NCBI GenBank assembly: GCA_937888775.1
Contig: CALAQT010000186.1
Location: 1 to 15,287, forward strand
From: an uncultured Actinomycetes bacterium
GTDB taxonomy: Bacteria; Actinomycetota; Thermoleophilia; Solirubrobacterales; Solirubrobacteraceae
Direction: 5' to 3'
Length of the DNA stretch: 15,287 bases
This document shows, in pieces, positions 1 to 7,663 of the stretch (position 1 is its first letter; each line of letters begins with the position of its first letter). Under the pieces are notes generated by a model. The model saw only the letters and a list, made by a program, of their open reading frames with translations. It had not been told where the DNA came from and did not search any database. The position numbers and the translations under genes are program-made.

Positions 1-233
1 CGGCGCAGGCGCTCGCGGTCAAGATCGCCGCCACCGACGCCGCCGTGGCGAGCACGACCGACGCCGTGCAGGTGTTCGGCGGCACCGGCTACATGGTCGA
101 GACCGGGATCGAGAAGCTGATGCGCGACGCCAAGTACTGCCAGCTGTTTCCCGAGCCCAACTGGGTCGCACAGAACGAGCTGATGCGCTCAGAGCGCGCC
201 GGGCGTGCAGCGGTGAAAGCGAGGTTGACGTGA
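1..233 (+). CDS. Acyl-CoA dehydrogenase, C-terminal fragment (5' end outside window)
   Basis: The frame is open from base 3 and ends at TGA 231-233. The visible part covers about 76 residues. It contains the C-terminal helical segment typical of acyl-CoA dehydrogenases: TTDAVQVFGGTGYMVETGIE followed by KLMRDAKYCQLF. The family consensus is DAxQxxGGxGY followed by EKxMRDAK, and this segment contributes to FAD and substrate binding. These flavoenzymes oxidise acyl-CoA to trans-2-enoyl-CoA and pass electrons to ETF. The usual QIYEGTNEIQR tail is replaced by QLFPEPNWVAQNELMR, so this belongs to a divergent subfamily and the substrate cannot be named. The gene is not obviously co-transcribed with anything else in the window, because repeat copy 1 begins about 100 bases downstream. 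Confidence 0.85.
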   Translation, partial: AQALAVKIAATDAAVASTTDAVQVFGGTGYMVETGIEKLMRDAKYCQLFPEPNWVAQNELMRSERAGRAAVKARLT

Positions 234-283
234 GCGCCTGTGGGGTGCGTAAACACGGTCGCGTCAGGCTGGCCGGGCGCACG

Positions 284-303
284 CGTGGAGCAGACGCTCC
301 GCG
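284..303 (+). terminator. Candidate hairpin terminator after the acyl-CoA dehydrogenase
   Basis: CGTGGAGC (284-291) and GCTCCGCG (296-303) form an 8-bp stem with one G-T wobble and an AGAC loop, 50 bases past the stop codon. No T-tract follows, so this would be a weak or Rho-assisted terminator at best. In DNA this GC-rich, such hairpins also arise by chance. Confidence 0.25.
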
Positions 304-335
304 ACCGGGACCCTGCGGCACCGCCGCACCGCCAT

Positions 336-519
336 GAAAAGGACGTGGCTGGGCCGTCACGTCCTTAACCCGGCGGCAACCCACGGCAACTACGGGCATC
401 GACGTGCAACGTGCCCGACCCGTCACCCCTCGATTTGCAGGACTTTCCACGCTCTTCCCGGCCTGTCTCTCTGTCCCTGAAAATCGTGGTGTCCCCGGTT
501 CGAGTCCGGGTCTCGCCAT
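336..519 (+). repeat. 184-bp tRNA-Phe-tailed repeat, copy 1
   Basis: First of three co-oriented copies. Offsets 0-139 (336-475) align without gaps to copies 2 and 3, with about 63% and 68% identity by hand count. Offsets 140-183 (476-519) are identical in all three. The left end forms a hairpin (339-349 with 356-366, 11 bp with one wobble). Motifs GGCAAC (375), GGCAAC (385), GGCATC (395) and TGCAAC (405) then recur every 10 bp. The identical tail reads as tRNA positions 32-73: loop CTGAAAA with anticodon GAA, TCGTG, variable loop GTGTC, T-arm CCCGG-TTCGAGT-CCGGG, acceptor strand TCTCGCC and discriminator A. No 5' tRNA half (expected start GGCGAGA) lies upstream, so this is not a functional tRNA gene. 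On the minus strand the tail encodes MARPGLEPGTPRFSG, a false protein start. Confidence 0.9.
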
Positions 520-749
520 TTCTAAAGATCCCTGCGCCTGACCGGGTTTTGCGCATAGCGCCAAGGCAGTTTGAAGGGGAGATGGAAGGGCCGGTTTGCA
601 CGCCATGTCCTTTTCACGTCCGTTTCAGCGGAGAATCTCGTCGCAGATGCGCTATCTGGCTTGAGATCTCGCCCAGAACGAACACCATCCGGTCGCCGTT
701 CCGGTCGACAAAGATCTTGAAGTCTCGCCGTGTTCGACGCGACCGCGGC
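520..749. other. Intergenic stretch between repeat copy 1 and the beta-propeller pseudogene
   Basis: No convincing gene is present. Two things are visible. First, bases 602-616, read on the minus strand, give TGAAAAGGACATGGC, which closely matches the left end of the repeat (TGAAAAGGACGTGGC in copy 1) in inverted orientation. Second, a short minus-strand frame from about 724 to the TGA at 614-616 reads IFVDRNGDRMVFVLGEISS, then SQIAHLRRDSPLKRT. It looks protein-like but I do not recognise it, and it has no ribosome binding site. It may be the tail of an eroded gene or a chance frame. Confidence 0.4.
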
Positions 750-2549
750 CTACTGTCGGATGAACGTCACGGCGAAGGTGCTCGACGAGGCTGCTCCGGC
801 CGACGGGACGAAGCCGACGCGGATCTCGAGCTTCAGCTTCTTCTTGCGCGTGAGCGCCCTGCGCTCCGCTGCCGTGAGGGACAGCTTCAGCTTGTAGACG
901 CCCGCCTTTGCGACGGACCTCTTGACGCCCGTCAAGCCCGCACCGGATGCCGAGATCCGGCCCCGGCTCGGAGCCGAGACGGAAACGTCGACGGTGTAGC
1001 CGTGCACCGCGCGCGCGGTGAAGCCCTCGACCGCTGCCTTTCCTGCTCTTGCCGGCGGAGGCGACGGCGGCGATGGCAGGTTGCCGCCGCCGCTTCCCGA
1101 TGCGCTTCCCGGCGTAGACACGCTCAAGCCCGGAGCCAGCGCACCCTGACAGCCTTCTCCGGTGCAGGGAGGCGGGGCGATGGGGACGGGTACTCCACCG
1201 TCTTCGCGAACGACGTAGATGTCGCGCAGCCCGTCTGCGTCGGGGTATGCGAGCTGGGCGTAGGTGCTGACATACGCGCTCGCACCGTCGGCGCTCGCGC
1301 CCTCGAAGTAGGAACCGTTGGGGTCGGTGCCGCTGTCCAGCAGGCTCACACAGCCGGCGGCGCGGCCCGTCGGGCACGTACCGACCCCTTCGGGCTCCCA
1401 CTCGTAGGCGTTCACAGTCCCGTTCTTCGCCTGTTTGACAAGTGGGGTGAAACTGTCGAAGAACACTTGACCCTTGTCGCTGAGGTTGCGCGGTACGGAC
1501 CCTTCATACACCGGGATGTACGGGCCATGGGCCCCAAATAGCAGGCCGTGTTCAATCACCCCCTCCCAGGTGACGGGCTGACGCCCTCCGGGTTCGCAGG
1601 AGACGCACGTCACCGATCCCGTGGCCAGCGAGTACTCGTACTCCTCGGGGTCTGGCTTGCCCGTGATTTCATCAATGTTGTCGTAAGTCACCCCGTCTGA
1701 CTGGGTGATTGGCGTGCTTGTGGCGAACAGCAGGTACGTTCCGTCCGGCGACACGCGCGACACCATGAACTTGAGTCCGTGCGGGCCAGCGATGGCGTCC
1801 AGCGTTGTTTCAAGGCCTGCGCTGGCTCCAGCTTCGGGGGCGCCGATGCTGGCCACGTAGGAGAGCAGGCCACCGTGGTAGACGTACACGTTGGCCTGCC
1901 TGTCGGCGGTGTTCGTCGCCTGCGTGCTGCTCTTCCCGGGGACGAGCTGCCCCGAGGCGGAGAAGTACACATCGGCTCCTTCTTCAGAGATACCCAAGAC
2001 GCCAAGGACGTCGGCACCAGTCGTGTCGCCAGTTTCAACGGCGTGGACATCCGCTGAGATGTCCGTCAAGGCTCCGGTGTTGACGTCGTAGCGATACAGG
2101 TCACAGCCGGCGCCAGTTGCCGAACTGCACGTCGTCGCCCCCGTGCTCGAGGTTGTCGTCAAACCGTAGCTGCCTGTGAAGAACACCTGGCTGCCGTCCT
2201 TGGAGGCCGCTTGGAATCTCGCGCGGGCGTCCCGCACGGCGGGAATCGCCTTTGACGCGGACACCTCGATCGTCGCGTTGGCGTTTTCGCGCACGAACAC
2301 CTCATTTTCGGCCGCGTCGATACCTTCGTTGGCTCTGGCGGTGAAGAACACGCGCGAGCCGTCGCTGGAGACCGCGTTCAGGTCCGAGCCCGTTTCCCCC
2401 TTGTTGTTCGGCACTGCAGCGGTCGGGACGCCGTCGGGAAGCACAGCGCCCAGTGAGCAACCGTAGAAAGCCGCGACGACGCCGCAGAACAGGTTGTCTG
2501 CACGATCCAAACCCGCTCTCGCTGAGGCGCCCGCGCCGTCTGCCGCGAA
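750..2549 (-). pseudogene. 5'-truncated WD40/PD40-like beta-propeller secreted protein
   Basis: The frame ends at TAG 750-752 (…TFAVTFIRQ). It encodes about 600 residues of a repeat protein whose blades carry the TolB/PD40-type pattern SxDGSRVFFT: NAVSSDGSRVFFTA, ASKDGSQVFFTG, ISEEGADVYFSA, VSPDGTYLLFAT, LSDKGQVFFDS and ASADGASAYVST. Further family hallmarks are VTCVSCEPGG and APPPCTGEGCQG. A Ser/Pro-rich linker and a C-terminal beta domain rich in KKKLKLEIRV follow. From memory, this is the C-terminal part of large exported proteins common in Solirubrobacterales, which carry a signal peptide and more blades. Here the upstream side runs directly into repeat copy 2 at about 2552. The reading frame stays open only because the repeat's antisense strand is open, giving a chimeric start (MARPGLEPG…). 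No signal peptide or credible ribosome binding site remains. I therefore call it a truncated remnant; an expressed shortened protein cannot be excluded. Confidence 0.75.
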
Positions 2550-2551
2550 GT

Positions 2552-2735
2552 GAAGAGGACGTGGCGCCGGCTCCACGTCCCTAACCCAGCGGCAACCGCC
2601 GGAAACCATGGGCATCGGGGTGCGGCGCGGCCGACCGGCGATCGGGGAGTCTGCAGCAGCTTCCCGAGGTTGACCGCTCCGTCCACGCCTACCTGAAAAT
2701 CGTGGTGTCCCCGGTTCGAGTCCGGGTCTCGCCAT
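2552..2735 (+). repeat. 184-bp tRNA-Phe-tailed repeat, copy 2
   Basis: Same length and orientation as copies 1 and 3, aligning with no gap. The left hairpin GGACGTGG/CCACGTCC (2557-2564 with 2573-2580) is perfect here. The 10-bp-spaced motifs are GGCAACC (2591), GGAAACC (2601) and GGCATCG (2611). The identical 44-base core occupies 2692-2735. The core ends 32 bases before the livF stop codon, so the repeat lies at the 3' end of the transporter operon. Its left edge coincides with the lost 5' part of the beta-propeller gene. No CCA follows the tRNA-like tail. Confidence 0.9.
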
Positions 2736-2767
2736 ATCGGGCGCCCGCCGCACGCGCGAGGCGGCTC

Positions 2768-3538
2768 TCAACTCCGGCTCTCGACCTCGATGTCGGGGCG
2801 GCGCTGACCGCCGAGGAACGCGGCGACGAAGTCGGGGCTCGCGGCGAGCTCGTCCGGGGCCCCCTGCATCTGCAGGCGCCCGCCGCCGAGCACGTAGGTC
2901 CAGTCGGAGATCTCGAGCGCCGCTTTGGCGCGTTGCTCGACGATCAGCACCGCCGCGCCGCTCTCGGCGAGCTGGCGCACGTGTTCGCGCAGCAGCTCGA
3001 GCGCGATGGCTGGCGCCAGATTGGCCGTCGGCTCGTCGAGCACGAACACCGCCGGCTCCAGCATCAGCACGCGTCCCATGGCGAGCATCTTGCGCTCGCC
3101 CCCGCTGAGCTTGCCCGCCCGGCGACCGAACATCACTCCGAGCCGCGGGAACAGGCTCGCCACCCGCTCGATGCGGTCGCTCACCTGCGATGCCGGCAGG
3201 AGGTAGCCGCCCATCTCGAGGTTCTCGCGAACGGTCAGCGGAGCGAACACGTCGTCGACCTGGGGCACGTAGCCGACACCCAGCCGGGCGATGTCCTCGG
3301 GCGCCTTGTTGGTGATGTCCACATCGTCCAGCAGGACGGTGCCCGACAGCACGCGCACGACCCCGGCGATGCTCTTCAGCAACGTGCTCTTGCCCGATCC
3401 GTTCGGACCCACGATCGAGACGACCTTGCCCGGCTGCACGTTGACGGAGATCTCGTGCACCACGGGCCTGCCGCCGTAGCCCGCGCTGAGCTCGATCGCC
3501 CGCAGCGACGCGCCGCGCAGGATGGGCTCATCCGACAA
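2768..3538 (-). CDS. livF: Branched-chain amino acid-type ABC transporter ATPase, LivF-like
   Basis: This is one of two nucleotide-binding subunits of a HAAT-family importer; it hydrolyses ATP at the cytoplasmic face to drive substrate uptake. The Walker A motif is GPNGSGKST (about residues 44-52 from the chosen start), the Q-loop is VPQ, the signature is LSGGE and Walker B is FVLDEPT. The switch region reads VLIVEQ, with Gln instead of His as is normal for LivF. I prefer the TTG at 3538: it overlaps the upstream stop codon by 11 bp (translational coupling) and has GAGG at a suitable distance. An ATG at 3568 in the same frame would add 10 residues but lacks a ribosome binding site. About 256 residues is a slightly long LivF. 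It is the last gene of the operon, with repeat copy 2 just beyond it. Confidence 0.93.
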   Translation of the reverse strand: MSDEPILRGASLRAIELSAGYGGRPVVHEISVNVQPGKVVSIVGPNGSGKSTLLKSIAGVVRVLSGTVLLDDVDITNKAPEDIARLGVGYVPQVDDVFAPLTVRENLEMGGYLLPASQVSDRIERVASLFPRLGVMFGRRAGKLSGGERKMLAMGRVLMLEPAVFVLDEPTANLAPAIALELLREHVRQLAESGAAVLIVEQRAKAALEISDWTYVLGGGRLQMQGAPDELAASPDFVAAFLGGQRRPDIEVESRS

Positions 3539-5387
3539 GGTAGGCCTCGACCACCTCGGGCCGAGCACGCAGCGTCGCCATGCTCCCCTCGGCCAACACG
3601 CGGCCCTCGGCCATCACCACGACGGGATCGCAGAACTCGTCCATCAGCGACAGCTCGTGCTCGACCATCACGATCGTCATCCCTTCGCGGCACAGCTCCA
3701 GAAGCTCGTACCCGATGCGGCGGGCCAGGCGCGGATGGACGCCGGCCATCGGCTCGTCGAGCAGCAGCACCTTCGGTTGCGCCATCAGTGCGCGCATGAT
3801 CTCGACGAGCCGCCGCTGGCCGCCGCTGAGGTCACCGGCGTAGTCGTTGGCCTGCGCCGTGAGGCCGAAGCGATCGAGCATCTCGGCTGCCCGCTGCACC
3901 GCCTCCCACTCGCTCTTGCGCCAGTAACGCCGGCCCCGGAGGGCGCCGCGGAAGGAGTCGCCCGGCTGCTCGGGCACGGCCGAGAGCAGGTTCTCGAGCA
4001 CGGTGAGGCGCTTGAACTCGCTCGCAAGCTGGAACGTGCGCACCAGGCCACCGCGTGCGCGGCGAAACGCCGGCTGGGCGGTGATCTCCGCGCCCCGGTA
4101 GAAGATCTGGCCCGACGACGGCTTCAGCGTGCCCGCCAGCATCGCAAGCATGGTCGACTTGCCCGCGCCGTTCGGCCCGATCAGGCCGGTCAGATGCCCG
4201 GCCTGGGCGGAGACGCTCACGCGGTCGACCGCCACCACTCCGTCGAACGCGCGCGTCAGCTCGGCGCTCCTGAGGACCACCTCGCCGTCGGGTCGCTCCG
4301 CCGGCGCTCCGCTGCTCGCCACGACCGACGCTGGACGCTCGATCGATGACGGGGAGGGCGGGGTCCAGTCCTCGGCCGCGACCGAGTCCTTGCCCGGCTC
4401 GGGCGCGCCGGTTCCACCAGGGTCCGCGCCCGCGATACGGATCTCGCGCTTGCGCTCCGGCAGCACCCCCTGGGGGCGGAACCACACGAACACCAGGATC
4501 AGGACCCCGATCGCCACCCACTGCAGCGCAGGGATCAGCTCGGGCGGTCCGAACGAGGGCACGAATCGAGTGATCTCCTCGAACGTGAGCGGCACGAGCA
4601 GCGCGCCCAGGATCGCCCCCTTGTGGTTCCCGGCGCCCCCGATGATGACCGCGGCGAACAGCACGATCGTCTCCGCGTAGGTCCACGCGGACGGCGCCCA
4701 CAGGGTGATGAAGCCCACGAGGATCCCGCCGCTCAGACCCGCGATCGCGCCGCCGAGCACGAGCGTCCCCGCGCGCAGCGCGAGCAGGTTCTTGCCCAGT
4801 GAGTCTGCGACGACGTCGTTCTCCCGCATCGCCCGCAGCGAGCGCCCGTAGGGAGACTCGGTGATGCGGCGCAGGAACAGGTAGACGAGCAGGGCGAACG
4901 CGACCGCCACCGCCCCGTAGGCCCACTGGTAGTTCAGCGCCTGCGGGTTGAACTGTTCCTGCAGCGGCGCCGGCACCAACGACAGTCCCGCATCGCCGTT
5001 GAGGAACGGGCGGTAGTTGGTGATCAGCAGGTTGGCCATCACCGCCGTCACGAGCAGCCCGATCGCGGCGAAGTCGCCGCGCAGGCGGCGCCCGACCAGG
5101 AAGGTGAACGGCAGGGCCACCAGCCCGCCCACGATCGCCGCGCCGATCCAGGGCAACGGGAACGGGAGTTCGAGGCCGCCGACGTAGTTCTGAAAGCCGC
5201 CGTTGGCGCTGGCGTTGGGAAGCGACAGGACCGCCGCCGTGTAGGCGCCGGCGGCCTGGAAGATGATGAACCCGAAGTTCGTCACCCCCGAGACGCCGAA
5301 CTGGTAGTTCAGCCCGAGGCACGCGAGCGCATCCACGCCCGCGTAGACGAGGATGGTCGTGGCGTAGAAGGCGACCCCGTTGCCCAC
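3528..5387 (-). CDS. livM-livG: Fused permease-ATPase of a branched-chain amino acid-type ABC transporter (LivM-LivG)
   Basis: A single polypeptide of about 619 residues joins two subunits that are usually separate. Residues 1 to about 312 are a LivM permease with several hydrophobic segments and a coupling loop around ESPYGRSLRAMRENDVVADS. A Pro/Gly/Ser-rich linker spans about 313-368. The rest is a LivG ATPase with Walker A GPNGAGKST (about 404), RTFQ Q-loop, signature LSGGQ (about 520), Walker B VLLLDEP (about 540) and switch His in MVEHE (about 577). No stop codon or frame change occurs in the linker, so the fusion is real in this sequence. The GTG at 5387 leaves a 13-base gap after livH, but its ribosome binding site is poor. 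Longer in-frame starts would overlap livH and encode a Cys/Ser-rich leader that looks non-native. Similar fusions are known in Actinobacteria. Confidence 0.93.
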   Translation of the reverse strand: MGNGVAFYATTILVYAGVDALACLGLNYQFGVSGVTNFGFIIFQAAGAYTAAVLSLPNASANGGFQNYVGGLELPFPLPWIGAAIVGGLVALPFTFLVGRRLRGDFAAIGLLVTAVMANLLITNYRPFLNGDAGLSLVPAPLQEQFNPQALNYQWAYGAVAVAFALLVYLFLRRITESPYGRSLRAMRENDVVADSLGKNLLALRAGTLVLGGAIAGLSGGILVGFITLWAPSAWTYAETIVLFAAVIIGGAGNHKGAILGALLVPLTFEEITRFVPSFGPPELIPALQWVAIGVLILVFVWFRPQGVLPERKREIRIAGADPGGTGAPEPGKDSVAAEDWTPPSPSSIERPASVVASSGAPAERPDGEVVLRSAELTRAFDGVVAVDRVSVSAQAGHLTGLIGPNGAGKSTMLAMLAGTLKPSSGQIFYRGAEITAQPAFRRARGGLVRTFQLASEFKRLTVLENLLSAVPEQPGDSFRGALRGRRYWRKSEWEAVQRAAEMLDRFGLTAQANDYAGDLSGGQRRLVEIMRALMAQPKVLLLDEPMAGVHPRLARRIGYELLELCREGMTIVMVEHELSLMDEFCDPVVVMAEGRVLAEGSMATLRARPEVVEAYLVG

Positions 5388-5400
5388 GACGACGACGCGC

Positions 5401-6264
5401 CTAGGTCCGGACGCCGAGGATGCCGGTGGGCCGAAGCGCGAGCATGACGAGCAGCAGCACGAACGCAACGACGTCCTTGTAGGAGGGGGTGATGTAGGCC
5501 GCGCTCACCTCGGTGCCGAGGCCGATCAATATGGCGCCGAGCATGGCGCCATAGGGCTGTCCGGGTCCGCCCAGGAAGACGGCGGCCAGGATCAGCACGA
5601 GGAACAGATCGGTGCTGGTGGCTCCGAAGCTCCCGGAGTCCATCGCGAAGACTGCGCCGGCGAGCCCGCACAGCGCGCCCGTGAGAATCCAGGTCGTGGT
5701 GACGACCCGCCCGGTGCGGATGCCGCAGTTGCGGGCCAGGGATCCGTTGGCGGCGGTGGCCCGCATCGCCTTGCCCAGCCGTGTGTAGCGCAGCAGCCCG
5801 TGCACTCCGACCATCGCCGCGATCGCGATCCCGATGATCGCGACCTGTTGGACCGTCAGCCGCAGGCCGCCGGCTTTCAGCGTCGAGCCTTCGTTGAGCG
5901 AGTAGGAGACGTTGGTGCCGCCCACGATTGCCTGCAGGCCGAACTCCAGGATCAGCAGCATGCCCAGCGCCACGATCACGACCGCGATGGGCGAGGCGCG
6001 GCGTTGGAAGGGCGTGTAGATGAACGTGTTCAGTGCAACCGACAGCACGACCCCGACGAGCGCCGCCGCCAGCACACCCACCCAGATCGTCACGCCGGCG
6101 TGGTTGAGCGCGTAGGCCGCGTAGGCCGCCACGATCATGACCGCGCCGTATGCCAGGTTGAGAACGTCGGTCACGGCGAACTGCATCGTGAATCCGACCG
6201 CGGCGATCGACAGCACCGCCGCGGTCACGAGGCCGAATCCAAATGACGCCTCGAGCAGGTTCAC
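5401..6264 (-). CDS. livH: Branched-chain amino acid-type ABC transporter permease, LivH-like
   Basis: This 287-residue integral membrane protein is the first permease of the HAAT importer and pairs with the LivM half of the fusion. It is almost entirely hydrophobic segments. Family landmarks are the N-terminal DVLNLAYGAVMIVAAYAAY, the coupling loop LLRYTRLGKAMRATAANGSL, and the C-terminal FLGGPGQPYGAMLGAILIGL with ALRPTGILG. The start is GTG at 6264. An excellent AGGAGG lies 5 bases upstream and the livK stop TAG is embedded in the same stretch, so translation is coupled. Length is normal for LivH. The substrate cannot be read from the permease. Confidence 0.94.
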   Translation of the reverse strand: MNLLEASFGFGLVTAAVLSIAAVGFTMQFAVTDVLNLAYGAVMIVAAYAAYALNHAGVTIWVGVLAAALVGVVLSVALNTFIYTPFQRRASPIAVVIVALGMLLILEFGLQAIVGGTNVSYSLNEGSTLKAGGLRLTVQQVAIIGIAIAAMVGVHGLLRYTRLGKAMRATAANGSLARNCGIRTGRVVTTTWILTGALCGLAGAVFAMDSGSFGATSTDLFLVLILAAVFLGGPGQPYGAMLGAILIGLGTEVSAAYITPSYKDVVAFVLLLVMLALRPTGILGVRT

Positions 6265-6273
6265 GGCCGCCTC

Positions 6274-7623
6274 CTAGCCCAGCGCGCGCAATTGCGCCGG
6301 GGTCAGGCTGCCGACGACCTTCACCTGACCTGTCGGGCCGAACTGGTCGATCTGGTAGATTCCCGTCGAGTCGTGGAAGCTGTCGAAGTTCGTCGGGCCT
6401 CCGGGACCGATGTAGCGGATCGCCTTCCCGGCCTTGATGGCGGCGACTCCTTCAGCGAAGGAGTACACCACCTGGGCGCCGGGCGTGCCGTTGCCGATCG
6501 TCTCGATGAACGGACGGTAGACGGCGGGATTCGTGCTGTTGGCCTTCGTCATGGCCAGCGCGGCAAGGTTCATCCCGTCGTACAGGTGCACGGCTCCCGG
6601 TGCGGTGAGATAGGTGCTGAAGTTGCCGGCGCCGATTTCGCTCTTCACGGCGGTCATCGCCTTGAGGAACGGTTCGTACGCCGGGCCACTGGTTTCGACC
6701 GCGGTGTTGTCGGCGAGGTAGCTGGCCGCGAGCGTGGTGGCTCCCAGGGCCGCCTTCACCGACGAATACCATGCCGGTTCGACCGTCGCCGAGGTGCCGA
6801 TCACGGGGATCATCTTGCCGCCGTTGAGCTGCTTGACCTCCGACAGGAAGCTGGCCGCCGTGGGTCCGAGCGCCTCCGTCAGGATGACTTCGGGGTGCGC
6901 TTCGACGATCTTGAACGCCTCGGTGCGATAGGTGCTGGCATGCAGGTCGAGGGTCTCGTTGGCGACCAGCTGCAGGCCGGCTTTCTTCAGCGCCGAGATC
7001 GCCGGCGTCACGAACGTCTGGGAGCCGATGTCGTTGCCGAAGGCGAGGGCGACCTTCTTGTAGCCCTTCTTCTGTGCGATCGCAACCATCGCGTATGACT
7101 CTGCGAGGTCGGGGGCGACCAACCGGTAGAAGTACGGGAAGTGGACGCTGTCGAACTCCGACTGGCCCGTCATCCCGAACACGACGGTCTTGTTCGCGTT
7201 GATAAGCGGCACCACGCTTGCCGCCTCGTCTGAGGTGACGCCGATGATCAGGGGCAGGTTGGAGGTCGTGGCGAACAGCTGGCGTGCCGCCGGCACTGCG
7301 TCGGCCGGGTCGCCGCGCGTGTCGACGCTCTTGCAGTTGACCTTGTGGCCGAGCACGCCGCCGGCGGCGTTGATCGCGTGCGTGGCCGCCTTGCACGAGG
7401 CCAGATAGATCGGGCCCAGCGCCGCATCGACCCCGGTGAACGGAGCGAGGTCAGCGAACGTGAGCGTCGATCCGGGGGAGGCCGAGCCCGACCCGCTGCT
7501 TCCTCCGCAGGCGGTCAGGCCCGCCAGCGCGACGGCGCACGACAGAGCGGAGAACGCTCGCCAAAGACCGTGTCGGCGCTGTGACACCTGTGTGGTGATC
7601 CTGGACCTTCCTGTCTTAGACAT
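6274..7623 (-). CDS. livK: ABC transporter substrate-binding lipoprotein, LivK-like (periplasmic binding protein type 1)
   Basis: This 449-residue lipoprotein delivers the substrate to the LivH/LivM-G/LivF membrane complex. The N-terminus has basic residues, a hydrophobic core and the lipobox LTAC with predicted lipidated Cys39, followed by a Gly/Ser-rich tether. The mature part follows the type 1 binding-protein plan: LTFADLAPFTGVDAALG, then HAINAAGGVLGHKVNCKSVD, PLIIGVTSDEAASVVPLIN and YFYRLVAPDLAESYAMVAIA. I chose the ATG at 7623 because GGAGG lies 10 bases upstream and the signal peptide begins sensibly. An ATG at 7656 would add 11 residues. The ligand is not necessarily an amino acid: this family also binds amides, urea and aromatic acids, and the first gene of the operon is a hydrolase. 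Confidence 0.93.
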   Translation of the reverse strand: MSKTGRSRITTQVSQRRHGLWRAFSALSCAVALAGLTACGGSSGSGSASPGSTLTFADLAPFTGVDAALGPIYLASCKAATHAINAAGGVLGHKVNCKSVDTRGDPADAVPAARQLFATTSNLPLIIGVTSDEAASVVPLINANKTVVFGMTGQSEFDSVHFPYFYRLVAPDLAESYAMVAIAQKKGYKKVALAFGNDIGSQTFVTPAISALKKAGLQLVANETLDLHASTYRTEAFKIVEAHPEVILTEALGPTAASFLSEVKQLNGGKMIPVIGTSATVEPAWYSSVKAALGATTLAASYLADNTAVETSGPAYEPFLKAMTAVKSEIGAGNFSTYLTAPGAVHLYDGMNLAALAMTKANSTNPAVYRPFIETIGNGTPGAQVVYSFAEGVAAIKAGKAIRYIGPGGPTNFDSFHDSTGIYQIDQFGPTGQVKVVGSLTPAQLRALG

Positions 7624-7663
7624 CTCTGCTCTGCCTCCCTCGTCGTTGTGCGGCACGCATCGA

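Noticed and set aside
477..518. A tRNA-Phe gene
   Set aside because: Only the 3' half (positions 32-73) is present. There is no GGCGAGA acceptor strand, D-arm or 5' anticodon stem upstream here, nor at 2693-2734 or 11207-11248.
336..519. Transposon with target-site duplication (GCCAT on both sides of copy 1)
   Set aside because: The GCCAT match between the left flank and the right end is not repeated at copies 2 or 3, so it is probably chance.
19..606. Long minus-strand frame containing MARPGLEPGTPRFSG
   Set aside because: It is the antisense of repeat copy 1 and its flanks, with no ribosome binding site. Open frames are expected by chance in DNA this GC-rich.
411..1541. 376-codon plus-strand frame opposite the beta-propeller gene
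   Set aside because: Arg/Ala/Gly-rich composition, no domain and no ribosome binding site. The opposite strand has clear propeller motifs.
2550..2771. N-terminal extension of the beta-propeller frame through repeat copy 2
   Set aside because: Residues 1 to about 74 of that frame are simply the antisense of the repeat and show no propeller or signal-peptide features. I kept only the part left of 2552 as a gene remnant.
2702..4349. Long plus-strand frames opposite livF and livM-livG
   Set aside because: They are His/Arg/Ala-rich shadow frames, and the minus strand carries complete ATPase motifs there.
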